DNA of 64,000 nt from JBCCGI01 sp039029355 (GCA_039029355.1 JBCCGI010000006.1:117794-181793), one strand, 5' to 3'. Counted from the stretch's first letter, positions 43,080-54,873 are shown. A program made the numbers and translations. The notes: a model not told the origin generated them from the sequence alone.

Positions 43080-44447
43080 CTACTCCAAGCGCTTGATCAC
43101 GTGCCAGCCGAACGGGCTCTTTTGCGGATCGAAGGTGGTCATCCCCACCTCGCCGACCTCGAGCGCGAATCCGACGTCGCCAAACGCGGGCGCCATGCCG
43201 TCGCGCGGGGCCGACATCTTGCCGTCGAGGCGTAGCATCACGTCGGCCTGGCCCTCCCTCATCTTCGCCTGCGCCTCCTCCTGCGAGAGGGTGCCGGCGC
43301 GCTGCTGCGCGATGAGCTCCTGCTGGAGCTTCACCAGCTCGGAGTTGGCCTCAAACATCGCGCGCTCGCCGGCCTCGTCGAGCACGCCGTGGTTGGTCAA
43401 CTTGTAGACGCCGGGCGTCGGATCGCTCTCGTCGAACGGGTCGTCGGAGTGCTCCAGGACGAGCGCCTTGAAGTCGGCGCCTCCCTTGGCCTGCTCGAGG
43501 ATCGACGCGGCGAGCGCCTCGGCCTCCTCGCGCGTACGCGTCGCGCCGGTGCGCGGGACACCGTCGAACGAAATCAGCACGTGCTGGATCGAGACCATCT
43601 CGGGCTCGCCGCCCAGGTCGAGCTGCTTCTTGGGGCGCTCGATCGTCTCGGTCCGCTCCGGCTCGCCCTTCACAACGCGGGTCGAGGAGATCGTCACCTT
43701 CTTGGTCGGCTGCGACGGCTCGCCGCGCGGCGAGCGCGTGACCGGCACGTCCGACAGCGCCTCGAGCGCAGCCACACCGCCCGCCAGGCGACCGAAGGAC
43801 GCGTAACCGCCGTCGAGCCCCCAGACGTTAGCCGTCTCGGCGTTGCACACGAAGAACTGCGACGAAGCGGAGTTCGGCATCGGCGAGTGCGCCATCGAGA
43901 TCACGCCGTAGTGGTGACCGCGGTCGGGGTCGTCGGAGAACTCGTCGACGATGTTGCCGTAGGTGCCCGCGCCCGCGCCGGTGCCCTGGGGATCGCCGCC
44001 CTGGATCATGAAGTCGCGCATGACCCGGTGGAAGGTCAGGCCGTCGTAGAAGCCCTCGGCACAGTAGCGCAGGAAGTTGCGCACCGTCACCGGCGCGTGC
44101 TGCGGCCAGAGCTCGAAGGTCATCGTGCCCGCATCCGCGCCGTCGATGGCGCACTGCATCTCGACGTAGTAGCTGCCGAGGTCGGCGTCGGCGATCGGGC
44201 CGCCGGGGGTGAAGTCGTGCTCGACGTCCTTGGCCGCGGGCGGAGTGCCCGTGCCCGGGTCGGCCGCGCTCGGCTCCGGCGTGGCGCCGCTCGCGATCTC
44301 CGAAGGCGCGGGCTGGGCCTCGGACGGAGCCGCGGGCTGGGAGTCGGAAGCCGCATAGGCGTCGTCCGGGGTCGAGCTCTCTTCGGAGCCGGAGCAGGCC
44401 CCGACCAGTGGAAGGACGAGGAGGGCGGGCAGGAAGGTGCGATGCAC
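43080..44447 (-). CDS. Lipoprotein peptidyl-prolyl isomerase, cyclophilin-parvulin fusion
   Basis: 455 aa from the GTG at 44447 (GGAGGA 8 bp upstream). A lipobox LVGAC gives lipid anchoring at Cys18, followed by a Ser/Pro/Ala-rich linker to about residue 80. Residues about 85-240 are a cyclophilin domain (ELWPQHAPVTVRNFLRY, FHRVMRDFMIQGGDPQG with the catalytic Arg in FHR, SQFFVCNAE). Residues about 260-455 are a parvulin (PpiC) domain (VSIQHVLISFDG, FKALVLEHSDDP, FGWHVIKRLE) with an extended insert. Two PPIase folds in one envelope protein is unusual. The thioredoxin-like selenoprotein gene follows by 4 bp, so the pair probably assists folding outside the cytoplasm. Confidence 0.88.
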   Translation of the reverse strand: MHRTFLPALLVLPLVGACSGSEESSTPDDAYAASDSQPAAPSEAQPAPSEIASGATPEPSAADPGTGTPPAAKDVEHDFTPGGPIADADLGSYYVEMQCAIDGADAGTMTFELWPQHAPVTVRNFLRYCAEGFYDGLTFHRVMRDFMIQGGDPQGTGAGAGTYGNIVDEFSDDPDRGHHYGVISMAHSPMPNSASSQFFVCNAETANVWGLDGGYASFGRLAGGVAALEALSDVPVTRSPRGEPSQPTKKVTISSTRVVKGEPERTETIERPKKQLDLGGEPEMVSIQHVLISFDGVPRTGATRTREEAEALAASILEQAKGGADFKALVLEHSDDPFDESDPTPGVYKLTNHGVLDEAGERAMFEANSELVKLQQELIAQQRAGTLSQEEAQAKMREGQADVMLRLDGKMSAPRDGMAPAFGDVGFALEVGEVGMTTFDPQKSPFGWHVIKRLE

Positions 44448-44512
44448 GGGCGGTCCTCCGGCAGCGGTTCAGGTCACGCGATGCCGGAGCAACGGAAGCC
44501 CGGCTGTGGATG

Positions 44513-46045
44513 CTAGTTGTCCGAGCTTTGCTCGAGACCGAGGCTCTCCTGGCCCGAACGGCTCCAGTTCTGGAGCGGCTCGTTGTACACGCCCCCCACA
44601 ACCGTGAGCACGGCCAGCACGGCAAGCAGCCCGGCGAAGCCCGGCTGGGCGCGAGGCGCCTCGTCCGCGGGCGACGCCAGGAACAGCGCCTTGGCCACGC
44701 GGAAGTAGTAGAAGAGGCTGACCACGCTGTTCAGCGCGGCGACGATGACGAGCCAGCCGAGGCCCGCGTCGACGCCCTCGACGAACAGCAGGTACTTGCC
44801 GAAGAAGCCGATGGTCGGCGGCAGGCCGGTCAGGCTGACGAGGAACGCGACCATCGCGATGCTCACGACCGGAGTCTTCCAGCCCATGCCCTTGAGGCCG
44901 TCGATGTCCTCGGTGCCGGTCACGCCCTGGAAGTAGAGCAGGAAGCCGAACGCCCCGAGGTTCATGAAGTAGTAGGCCGCGAGATAGAACATCGCCGCCT
45001 CGAAGCCCGACGCCGTCATGCAGGCGAGGCCGAGGAGCACGTACCCCGCGTGCGCGATCGACGAGTAGGCCAGCATCCGCTTGAGGCTCGCCTGCCGCAG
45101 CGCCGAGAGGTTGCCGAGCGTCATCGTGACGGCCGCGAGGATGGCCAGCAGCGCCCCGATGCGGTCGGAGTAGTCGGCGACGGTGTCCGCCACGCCCTCG
45201 ACCATGAACAGCGCACCCACGAAGCGCAGCATCACCGCGAAGCCGGCGGCCTTCGACGCAACGGCCAGGAACGTCGTGACCGGCGTCGGCGCGCCCTCGT
45301 ACACGTCCGGCGTCCAGAAGTGGAACGGGACGATCGACACCTTGTAGGCGAAGCCCGCGAACACGAGCACCACGGCGACGGCCACGGGCACCGGGCTGGT
45401 CGCGAACTGCGACGCGAGGCCGACGGGGTAGCCCTCGGGACCGCCGGTCCCCATCAGGTTCAGGTCGATCGTGCCGGTCAACCCGTACAGCAGGCTGATG
45501 CCGTACAGCATGATGCCCGCCGACAGCCCGCCGAAGATCACGTACTTCATCGCCGCCTCGGCCGAGCGCTTCTCGCTCTTGTGGAAGCCGGCCAGCGAGT
45601 ACGACGCGAGCGAGAGCAGCTCGAGGCCAAGCATGAGCAACAGCAGGTTGTTCGTGCTGACCATGAAGAAGATGCCCACGGCGGCGCCGATCAGCAGGAA
45701 GAAGTACTCGCCGATGTCGTGCTTGCGCTCGGTCCGGTCGGCGAGCACGAACAGCACCACCACCGCAAGCGAGCCGACGGTGAAGAGCTTGAAGAACGTG
45801 CCGAACCGGTCGACCGTGACCATCGCGAACACCGGCTCTTCCAGCGCGCCACCGCTCGCTCCAAGGTCGTTCCACTGCTGGATCAGGAACCAACCGGTGA
45901 CGGCCAGCCCTCCCAGCGTCAGGTAGCCGATCTTCCGCGAGTCGCGGCCCTTCGTCACCAGGTCCCAGACCAGGACGAGGAGCGAGAGGACCGTCAGGAC
46001 GACCTCGGGGCCGATGTGGCCGAGCTGGGAGAGATAGGGGTTCAC
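44513..46045 (-). CDS. nuoN: NADH-quinone oxidoreductase subunit N
   Basis: 510 aa antiporter-like membrane subunit of respiratory complex I, about 14 spans. Characteristic segments: LGLELLSLASYSLAGF, FKVSIVPFHFWTPDVYEGAP-like region (here YKVSIVPFHFWTPDVYEG) and LSLTGLPPTIGFFGKY. It takes part in proton pumping. Last gene of the nuo operon, 13 bp after nuoM; the PPIase gene follows 65 bp downstream on the same strand. Confidence 0.95.
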   Translation of the reverse strand: MNPYLSQLGHIGPEVVLTVLSLLVLVWDLVTKGRDSRKIGYLTLGGLAVTGWFLIQQWNDLGASGGALEEPVFAMVTVDRFGTFFKLFTVGSLAVVVLFVLADRTERKHDIGEYFFLLIGAAVGIFFMVSTNNLLLLMLGLELLSLASYSLAGFHKSEKRSAEAAMKYVIFGGLSAGIMLYGISLLYGLTGTIDLNLMGTGGPEGYPVGLASQFATSPVPVAVAVVLVFAGFAYKVSIVPFHFWTPDVYEGAPTPVTTFLAVASKAAGFAVMLRFVGALFMVEGVADTVADYSDRIGALLAILAAVTMTLGNLSALRQASLKRMLAYSSIAHAGYVLLGLACMTASGFEAAMFYLAAYYFMNLGAFGFLLYFQGVTGTEDIDGLKGMGWKTPVVSIAMVAFLVSLTGLPPTIGFFGKYLLFVEGVDAGLGWLVIVAALNSVVSLFYYFRVAKALFLASPADEAPRAQPGFAGLLAVLAVLTVVGGVYNEPLQNWSRSGQESLGLEQSSDN

Positions 46046-46058
46046 GTCGTGCCTCTCG

Positions 46059-47606
46059 TTAGCCGCCCAGCTGCTTCACCAGCAGCTCGATCGAGGCTTC
46101 CATGTAGTCCAGCAGGTAGAACGGGAAGATGCCGAGGATGATGCACAGCGCGAGCAGCGGAGCCTGGCAGAAGATCTCGCGCGCGTTGATGTCCGAGTAG
46201 TCCTTGTACTTCTCGTTCAGGCTCCCCAGGAACACCCGCTGCATCGCCCACAGGAGGAACGCCGCGGTGATCACGATGCCGAGCGTCGAGATCAGCACGA
46301 GCAGTTTGAAGCGGTGGTCCGCCGCCGTGTACGCGCCGACGAGCGTCACCGCCTCGGACACGAAACCCGCGAGGCCTGGCAGACCGAGCGCCGCGAAGAA
46401 GCCGAGCGTCGTCAGGCCCCAGTAGCGCGGCATCACCTGCGACAGACCGCCGAAGCCGTTCAGGTCACGGTGGTGCGCCCGGTCGTAGATCACGCCGACG
46501 ATGAGGAAGAGCGCGGCCGAGCTCGTTCCGTGGTTGAACATCTGCAGCGCGGCGCCGCTCATGCCCCAGGTGGTGAGCGCCGCCATGCCGAGCAGCACGT
46601 AGCCCATGTGGCTGACCGAGCTGTAGGCGACCATCCGCTTGAAGTCGGTCTGCCCCAGCGCGACGAACGCGCCGTAGACGATCGAGATCACGCCGAGCAC
46701 CGCGAGCGCATAGGCGAAGTGGTTGAACGCGTCCGGGACCACCGGGAAGCAACCGCGCAGCATGCCGTAGCCGCCGAGCTTGAGCAGGATGCCGGCCAGG
46801 ATGACCGAGATCGGCGTGGGCGCCTGAACGTGCGCGTCCGGCAGCCAGGTGTGGAACGGGAACACCGGCACCTTGATCGCAAAGCCGACGAACAGGAACC
46901 AGAAGACCCAGGTCGAGAACTTCATCCCCAGCAGCCCTCCGCCGCCGGGCAGGCTGGCGCCGGTCAGGTTGCCCTCGCGGGCCTGGCGCGCCATCTCGAG
47001 CATCGAGAAGGGATCGGTGACCCCCGCGATGTTCCCCATGTCGAGGCGCAGCGCGATCACCGCCACCAGCATCAGCACCGAGCCGGCGAGCGTGTAGAGG
47101 AAGAACTTGATCGCCGCGTACTCGCGACGCGGACCGCCCCAGATGCCGATGAGGAAGTACATCGGCAGGAGCATGATCTCCCAGAACACGTAGAACAGGA
47201 AGTAGTCCAGCGAGCAGAAGACGCCGAGGATGCCGACCTCGAGCATCAGCAGCAGCACGTAGTAGGCCTTCTGCGACTTCTCGATGCCGAAGCTCGCCGG
47301 CACAGCCAGGAAGAGCAGCAGCGTCGTCAGCCACACCAGCGCGAGGCTCAAGCCGTCGACGCCAACGTGGTAGTTGGCGCTGATCATCTTGATCCACGGG
47401 ATGTTCGTGTAGCCGACCTGCTGGATCTCTCCGGTCGTCTTGTCAAACAACCCGAAGTAGAGCCAGGTCGCCAGGACGAGCGGGATCCCCGTGAACACCA
47501 GGCTGAGCGTCTTGATCAGCGAGACGTTCGTCTTCGGCACGCAGAGGATCGCCGTCATCCCGATCAGCGGGAGGAAGATGATCCAGGACAGGATGTGGTC
47601 TTGCAT
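46059..47606 (-). CDS. nuoM: NADH-quinone oxidoreductase subunit M
   Basis: 515 aa, about 14 membrane spans, antiporter-like proton-pumping subunit. Diagnostic motifs: LTTLLLFLAVPASF, KVPVFPFHTWLPDAHVQAPT and VAYSSVSHMGYVLLG, with the conserved Lys in FAIKVPVFPF. Length is normal. It lies 18 bp after nuoL and 13 bp before nuoN. Confidence 0.96.
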   Translation of the reverse strand: MQDHILSWIIFLPLIGMTAILCVPKTNVSLIKTLSLVFTGIPLVLATWLYFGLFDKTTGEIQQVGYTNIPWIKMISANYHVGVDGLSLALVWLTTLLLFLAVPASFGIEKSQKAYYVLLLMLEVGILGVFCSLDYFLFYVFWEIMLLPMYFLIGIWGGPRREYAAIKFFLYTLAGSVLMLVAVIALRLDMGNIAGVTDPFSMLEMARQAREGNLTGASLPGGGGLLGMKFSTWVFWFLFVGFAIKVPVFPFHTWLPDAHVQAPTPISVILAGILLKLGGYGMLRGCFPVVPDAFNHFAYALAVLGVISIVYGAFVALGQTDFKRMVAYSSVSHMGYVLLGMAALTTWGMSGAALQMFNHGTSSAALFLIVGVIYDRAHHRDLNGFGGLSQVMPRYWGLTTLGFFAALGLPGLAGFVSEAVTLVGAYTAADHRFKLLVLISTLGIVITAAFLLWAMQRVFLGSLNEKYKDYSDINAREIFCQAPLLALCIILGIFPFYLLDYMEASIELLVKQLGG

Positions 47607-47624
47607 GGAGAGGAAGGGGGGAGA

Positions 47625-49892
<2,268 letters not shown>

Positions 49893-50195
49893 CTACTCCC
49901 TCAGCAGGTCCGCTTCGCTCGGCTTGATCGAGTTGAAGAGGTGGAAGATGTTCAGCACGATCGCCAGCGCGACGGCGGCCTCCGCGGCCGCGAGGATGAT
50001 CGTGAAGATCGCGAACATGCGGCCGTCGAGGCCGTTGTCGCCAAAGCGGTTGAAGGCGACGAAGTTGATGTTCGCCGCGTTGAGGATCATCTCGATCCCC
50101 ATCAGGACGTACAGCACGTTGCGGCGCACCAGGATGCAGATGATCCCGAGCCCGAACAGCGCCGCCGACACGGCAACATAGGCGCCGAGGCCCAT
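49893..50195 (-). CDS. nuoK: NADH-quinone oxidoreductase subunit K
   Basis: 100 aa, three membrane spans, MrpC-like subunit of the complex I membrane arm. The conserved stretch LMGIEMILNAANINFVAF contains the key glutamate in GIEMILN. The length is exactly typical. It directly abuts nuoL. Confidence 0.96.
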   Translation of the reverse strand: MGLGAYVAVSAALFGLGIICILVRRNVLYVLMGIEMILNAANINFVAFNRFGDNGLDGRMFAIFTIILAAAEAAVALAIVLNIFHLFNSIKPSEADLLRE

Positions 50196-50226
50196 CAGCT
50201 AATCCCTCCAGGAACGTGGGACTGGG

Positions 50227-50859
50227 TCACGCTTCAAGCTCCCCGGCCGGGCTGGCCTCGAGATCGGTGCGCTTGCGGCGCGCGATGTAGACCGAGGCGA
50301 CCAGAGCGACGGTCAGCACCACCGCGGCCAGCTCGAAGGGAATGACGTAGCCGTTCGCGTCGAGGAAGCCGACGCCGATGTTCTTTGCGTTCGATACGCC
50401 GTCGGCGGCGCCATCGTTGGGCGCGCCCTGCACGGCCCAATTCACGGTGCTGGCGACGCGCAGCGAAATCCACGCGGTCCCGGCCCCGATGATCAGGAAG
50501 CCAGCGCCGACCCGCGGCAGCTGCCGCTCGCTCAGATCCGGCGGCGTCAGCATGACGCCGAACAGGATCAGCACCAGGATGCCGCCGACGTAGATCAGGA
50601 TCTGCGCCATCGCGAGGTAGTCGGACTCCAGCAGGATGAAGAGCCCGGCGATGCCCATGAAGGTGGCCATCAGCGAGAAGGCGCTGCGGACGACCGAGCG
50701 CTCCCAGATGCACACCACGCCGCCGCCAAGGGTCAGCGTGGCGAAGAGCGCAAAGGCAAGGCCTTCGGCGCCGCCGGTCACGAGCCCGCCGCCGAGCGCG
50801 GCGAGGGCGAGCAGCGCCATCGCTCCGTAGAAGGAGCGCTGCAGGAGGACTTCGCTCAT
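50227..50859 (-). CDS. nuoJ: NADH-quinone oxidoreductase subunit J
   Basis: 210 aa with five spans. The family motif lies near 60-110 (RSAFSLMATFMGIAGLF, then DYLAMAQILIYVGGILVLILFGVML). Typical length is about 165-200. It overlaps nuoI by 4 bp (ATGA). The C-terminal tail (ARRKRTDLEASPAGELEA) is charged and cytoplasmic. Confidence 0.95.
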   Translation of the reverse strand: MSEVLLQRSFYGAMALLALAALGGGLVTGGAEGLAFALFATLTLGGGVVCIWERSVVRSAFSLMATFMGIAGLFILLESDYLAMAQILIYVGGILVLILFGVMLTPPDLSERQLPRVGAGFLIIGAGTAWISLRVASTVNWAVQGAPNDGAADGVSNAKNIGVGFLDANGYVIPFELAAVVLTVALVASVYIARRKRTDLEASPAGELEA

Positions 50860-51464
50860 CCGTCCGAACCGTCCTTCCCGTCGCCGGCGGCCTCGTCCTC
50901 CGCGTCCTTCTTGGCCTTGGCCGCGGCCTCCTCGCCCTCCTCAGCCGCCTTCGCGGCCGCCTCGGCGAGCTCCTTGGCCTTCTTGGCCTCCTCCTTGGCC
51001 TTCTTCTTCTTCTCGGCCTCGACCATGCGGACCTTGGCCTCGCGCGCCATGCCCTGGAAGGAGAGGAGGTCGTGGTTGAACTCGCTGCGGTCGTAGCTGA
51101 CGAACGCGTACTCGGTGCCCATGTGGATGCAGTCCTTGGGGCACGGGTAGACGCACAGCTCGCAGAACATGCACTTCTGGTAGTCGAGCGTGAAGGAGAC
51201 CCATTCGAGCTCCTTCCCGTGCCGCACCGCATCCATCTCGATGCAGTCGATCGGACACGCGCGCGCGCAGGCGAGGCAGTTGATGCACTTCTCCTGCTCC
51301 AGGTAGTGGATGCCGCGGTAGCGGTTCGGGATCGGCAGGCGCTCGTCCGGGTACTGCACCGTGATCGGCTTCTGCAGCAGGTAGCGCCCGGTGATCTTCA
51401 TCCCCACCAGGGTCGACTTCACCGAGTTGACGACGTTCTTGATGTACTCCGCGGTGGTGGTCAT
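50856..51464 (-). CDS. nuoI: NADH-quinone oxidoreductase subunit I, with Ala/Lys/Glu-rich tail
   Basis: 202 aa peripheral subunit carrying two [4Fe-4S] clusters: CINCLACARACP and CMFCELCVYPCP. It passes electrons toward NuoB and quinone. The last ~55 residues are a low-complexity helix (EKKKKAKEEAKKAKELAEAA and onward), absent from most NuoI proteins and similar to tails seen in some Planctomycetota. The tail might act in assembly; no function is shown. Confidence 0.95.
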   Translation of the reverse strand: MTTTAEYIKNVVNSVKSTLVGMKITGRYLLQKPITVQYPDERLPIPNRYRGIHYLEQEKCINCLACARACPIDCIEMDAVRHGKELEWVSFTLDYQKCMFCELCVYPCPKDCIHMGTEYAFVSYDRSEFNHDLLSFQGMAREAKVRMVEAEKKKKAKEEAKKAKELAEAAAKAAEEGEEAAAKAKKDAEDEAAGDGKDGSDG

Positions 51465-51474
51465 CGGTGGTTGC

Positions 51475-52599
51475 TCATCCGCGCCAAAGCGGCGCGATCA
51501 GGGCCTCCCAGAAACCAGCCCCGAGCACGCAGGCGAGCGCCAGGGGGGTGAGGTACTTGTATCCCATGGTCATGACCTGATCGATGCGCACGCGCGGCAG
51601 GGTCCAACGCACCCACATCATCAGGAAGATCCCGGCAAAGGCCTTGACCGTGATCGTGAGGAAGGCGGCAACCTGGTGGACAATGCTGCCGTCGGGCAGC
51701 AAGTGCGTCACCGGGCTCTCGAACCCGCCGAAGAAGTAGAACGAGGCGATGGCCGAGAACAGGAACATCGCCGCGTACTCCTCCATGAAGAAGAACGACC
51801 AGCGGATGCCGGAGTACTCGGTCAGGAAGCCGGAGACGAGCTCGGACTCGGTCTCGGGCAGGTCGAACGGCGCGCGCTTGGTCTCGGCCAGGATCGCCAC
51901 GAACAGGATGACGAAGGCCGGCACCATGAACGGGTTGCGGAAGATGAACCACCCCATCCCGAACCAGCCGGACTGCGCCTCGCTGACGTCGATCAGGTTC
52001 AGGCTGCCCGACACCATCAGCGGCACGAGCAGCGAGATCCCCAAGGGGATCTCGTAGGCGACCACCTGGGCCGCCTCCCGCATCGAGCCGTACAGCGACC
52101 ACTTCGAGTTCGACGACCAGCCCGCCATGACGACGCCGATCGTCGTGGTCGACGCGAGCGCCAGCACCATGAACACGCCGATGTCGAGGTCGGCGAAGAA
52201 GAACTCGTGGCTGATCGGGAAGGCGACCATCGCGCCCAGCAGCGAGCCGAGCACCAGCGCCGGCGCCAGCACGAACAGCACGCGGTCGGCGCCCTTGGGA
52301 ATCATGTCCTCCTTCAGCAGGAGCTTGATCCCGTCCGCCAGCGGCTGCAGGAAACCGTGCCAGCCGACGCGCATGGGGCCGTACCGGCACTGGATGTGCC
52401 CGGAGACCTTGCGCTCCATCCAGGTGCCGAACATCGCGATCAACGACACGATCGCGAGCGCGATTCCGACGCTCGACATGACGGCCGTCAGCGGCACGGC
52501 CCAGGCGGGGACGAAGTCGGGCTTGACCTCTTTCAGAAGCTCGTAGACGGCGTTGGTGCCGGATCCGAGCTCCTGGACTGTCAGGAGGGCGAGACTCAT
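51475..52599 (-). CDS. nuoH: NADH-quinone oxidoreductase subunit H
   Basis: 374 aa, eight spans, quinone-site subunit. Typical motifs: MERKVSGHIQCRYGPMRVG, LADGIKLLLKED, FDLPETESELVSGF and EYSGIRWSFFFMEEY. The position after nuoD is normal except that nuoEFG, often placed between them, are missing. The overlap and spacing (3 bp after nuoD) indicate one transcript. Confidence 0.96.
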   Translation of the reverse strand: MSLALLTVQELGSGTNAVYELLKEVKPDFVPAWAVPLTAVMSSVGIALAIVSLIAMFGTWMERKVSGHIQCRYGPMRVGWHGFLQPLADGIKLLLKEDMIPKGADRVLFVLAPALVLGSLLGAMVAFPISHEFFFADLDIGVFMVLALASTTTIGVVMAGWSSNSKWSLYGSMREAAQVVAYEIPLGISLLVPLMVSGSLNLIDVSEAQSGWFGMGWFIFRNPFMVPAFVILFVAILAETKRAPFDLPETESELVSGFLTEYSGIRWSFFFMEEYAAMFLFSAIASFYFFGGFESPVTHLLPDGSIVHQVAAFLTITVKAFAGIFLMMWVRWTLPRVRIDQVMTMGYKYLTPLALACVLGAGFWEALIAPLWRG

Positions 52600-52602
52600 G
52601 GG

Positions 52603-53811
52603 CTAGCGGTCCGTCTCTCCGATCACGATGTCGGTCGAGCCGATGATGGCGACGGCGTCCGCGAGGAAGGTGCCGGGGAGCAGCTCCTCGAGGACCGCGA
52701 GGTTGCAGAACGACGGGCCGCGCACGCGGCAGCGCACCGCGATCTTGCCCCCGTCGGACACGACGTAGTGGCCGAGCTCGCCGCGCGGGTTCTCGATGCC
52801 GACGTAGGCCTCGCCGATCGGAATGCGCAGCGTCTTGGGGATGTCCGCGATGACCGGCCCGGGCTGGATCTGATCCAGGCACCACCGGACGATCTTGATC
52901 GACTCGGCCATCTCGATGGTCCGGACGTACACCCGGTCCCAGCTATCGCCGAGCGTGCCCATCTCGCCCTTGCCGATCGGTACGTCGAACGCGCCGGCCT
53001 CGGCCGCCTCGCCGTACAGGCTATAGGGCATGTCGCGCCGCAGGTCGAAGTCGATGCCGCTGCCGCGCAGCATCGGCCCCGAAGCGCCGAAGTCGTAGGC
53101 CATCTTCTCGGGGATGACGCCGACGTTCGCCGTCCGCTTGATGAAGATCTGGTTCATCATCAAGAGGTCGACGTACTCCTGCCACTTCTCGTCGAAGACG
53201 TCGCAGAAGCGCTCGACCTCGCTGAGCCAGCCGGGGGGCGCATCGTTGAAGACCCCGCCGATGCGGATGTACGAGTAGGTCAGGCGTGCGCCGCAGATCT
53301 TCTCGAACAGCGCCATCATCCACTCCCGCTCCCTGAACATGTAGAGGAACGGAGTGAAGGCGCCCAGGTCGAGCCCATAGGTGCCGAACGCGATCAGGTG
53401 CGAGCCGATGCGGTTCAGCTCGGCGCAGATCATGCGGATCAGCTCGGCGCGCCGCGGGATCTCGATATCCATCAGGGCCTCGACGGCCATCGAGTACCCG
53501 AGGTTGTTGTTCATCGCCGCCAAGTAGTCGTAGCGGTCGGTGTACGGCAGGTACTGGAGCCACTCGACGTTCTCGCCGATCTTCTCCGCGCACCGGTGCA
53601 GGTAGCCGAGGTGCGGCTGAGCCCCGGTCACGAGCTCGCCGTCGCAGCGGATCAGGATCCGCATCACGCCGTGCGTCGCCGGGTGCTGCGGGCCCATGTT
53701 GACCTCGAGGTCCGTCGTGCGCACGTCGAGCATGAACTCGCGCTCGCCCGAGGCCGTGGTCTCCCCCTCGGTCAGGGTCATCGTCCCTTGGTTCTGAGCT
53801 TGCTCCGTCAT
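52603..53811 (-). CDS. nuoD: NADH-quinone oxidoreductase subunit D
   Basis: 402 aa, 49-kDa-type subunit at the quinone site. Motifs: NMGPQHPATHGVMRI, PHLGYLHRCAEKIGE, YDYLAAMNNNLGY and IDFDLRRDMPY. It is homologous to the large subunit of NiFe hydrogenases but without the metal ligands. The N-terminal ~38 residues before LEVNMGPQH are a variable extension. It lies 4 bp after nuoC. Confidence 0.96.
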   Translation of the reverse strand: MTEQAQNQGTMTLTEGETTASGEREFMLDVRTTDLEVNMGPQHPATHGVMRILIRCDGELVTGAQPHLGYLHRCAEKIGENVEWLQYLPYTDRYDYLAAMNNNLGYSMAVEALMDIEIPRRAELIRMICAELNRIGSHLIAFGTYGLDLGAFTPFLYMFREREWMMALFEKICGARLTYSYIRIGGVFNDAPPGWLSEVERFCDVFDEKWQEYVDLLMMNQIFIKRTANVGVIPEKMAYDFGASGPMLRGSGIDFDLRRDMPYSLYGEAAEAGAFDVPIGKGEMGTLGDSWDRVYVRTIEMAESIKIVRWCLDQIQPGPVIADIPKTLRIPIGEAYVGIENPRGELGHYVVSDGGKIAVRCRVRGPSFCNLAVLEELLPGTFLADAVAIIGSTDIVIGETDR

Positions 53812-53815
53812 GGCG

Positions 53816-54331
53816 CTACTTGCAGGAGATGCCGTGGTACTCCTCGGGGAACTCGTAGTCCTTGCGGAGCGGGAACCCGACCCAGTCGTCGGGCAGGAGG
53901 ATGTGGCGCGGATCCGGGTGACCGTCGAACTCGATGCCGTACATCTCGGCGCACTCGCGCTCGTGCCACTGGCACGAGCGGTGCACCGTCGTGCACGTGG
54001 GCAGCTTGGGCTCGGCCTTCGGCAGCAGGCTCTTGACGGAGAGCCGGTGCCGGTGCTTGACCGAGATCAGCTGCACGTTGACCCAGAAGTTCTCGTCGTC
54101 CTTGCCCGGGTCGGTCGCGGTCAGGTCCATCACCATCTCGAACGAGAGGCGCGGATCGTCGCGACACACGTGCAGGAACTGCGGCAGCAGCTGCGGGTCG
54201 ATCAGGACGTAGGCGTCGCCGGCGCGGCCCTTGTCCTTCTTCTCTTTGTTCGCGGGGCGCGGCTCGTCGCAGCCCTCGAGCCCGGGAGCGCCGATCGCCT
54301 GCAGGTGGTCGTAGATCGCCTTGAAGTCCAT
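53816..54331 (-). CDS. nuoC: NADH-quinone oxidoreductase subunit C
   Basis: 171 aa, 30-kDa-type subunit. The diagnostic C-terminal motif is visible in pieces: WHERECAEMYGIEFDGHPD, RHILLPDDWVGFPLRKDYEFPEEYHG. It is a separate gene, not fused to nuoD. It lies 4 bp after nuoB and 4 bp before nuoD. Confidence 0.95.
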   Translation of the reverse strand: MDFKAIYDHLQAIGAPGLEGCDEPRPANKEKKDKGRAGDAYVLIDPQLLPQFLHVCRDDPRLSFEMVMDLTATDPGKDDENFWVNVQLISVKHRHRLSVKSLLPKAEPKLPTCTTVHRSCQWHERECAEMYGIEFDGHPDPRHILLPDDWVGFPLRKDYEFPEEYHGISCK

Positions 54332-54335
54332 CGTG

Positions 54336-54836
54336 CTAGGCGGTGCGGGCCGGCTTGCGGACGACGGAGGAGGACTGGATCTTCTCCTGCAGCTTCATCA
54401 GCCCCTCGAGCAGGGCCTCCGGCCGCGGCGGGCAGCCGGCGATGTAGACGTCCACCGGCACCACCCGGTCGACGCCCTTCACCACGGTGTAGCCGAACTT
54501 GTAGTACGGCCCGCCGCCGGTCGCGCAGGCGCCCATGGCGATGACGTACTTGGGCGACGGCATCTGGTCGTAGAGGCGCTTGATGCGCTCGGCCATCTTG
54601 AAGTTGACCGTACCCGCCACGATCATCAGGTCCGCCTGACGCGGCGAGGCGCGGAACGCGCCGGCGCCGAAGCGGTCGATGTCGTGGTGCGCGCACCCGA
54701 CCGCCATCATCTCGATGGCGCAGCACGCGAGGCCGAAGGTCATCGGCCAGATACTCGACAGCCGGCACCAGTTGAGGAGCCAGTCGACCTTGGTGGTGAG
54801 AACGTTCTCTTCGAATTGCTTCTCGAGCAGCCCCAT
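54336..54836 (-). CDS. nuoB: NADH-quinone oxidoreductase subunit B
   Basis: 166 aa carrying the N2 [4Fe-4S] cluster. Ligand motifs: GLACCAIEMMAVG with the tandem cysteines, GACATGGGPYYKFGY and AGCPPRPEALLEGL. The length is typical. It follows nuoA by 37 bp. Confidence 0.96.
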   Translation of the reverse strand: MGLLEKQFEENVLTTKVDWLLNWCRLSSIWPMTFGLACCAIEMMAVGCAHHDIDRFGAGAFRASPRQADLMIVAGTVNFKMAERIKRLYDQMPSPKYVIAMGACATGGGPYYKFGYTVVKGVDRVVPVDVYIAGCPPRPEALLEGLMKLQEKIQSSSVVRKPARTA

Positions 54837-54873
54837 GGTGTCTTCCTTACTCTTCCGGCCCGGACGGGCTGGG

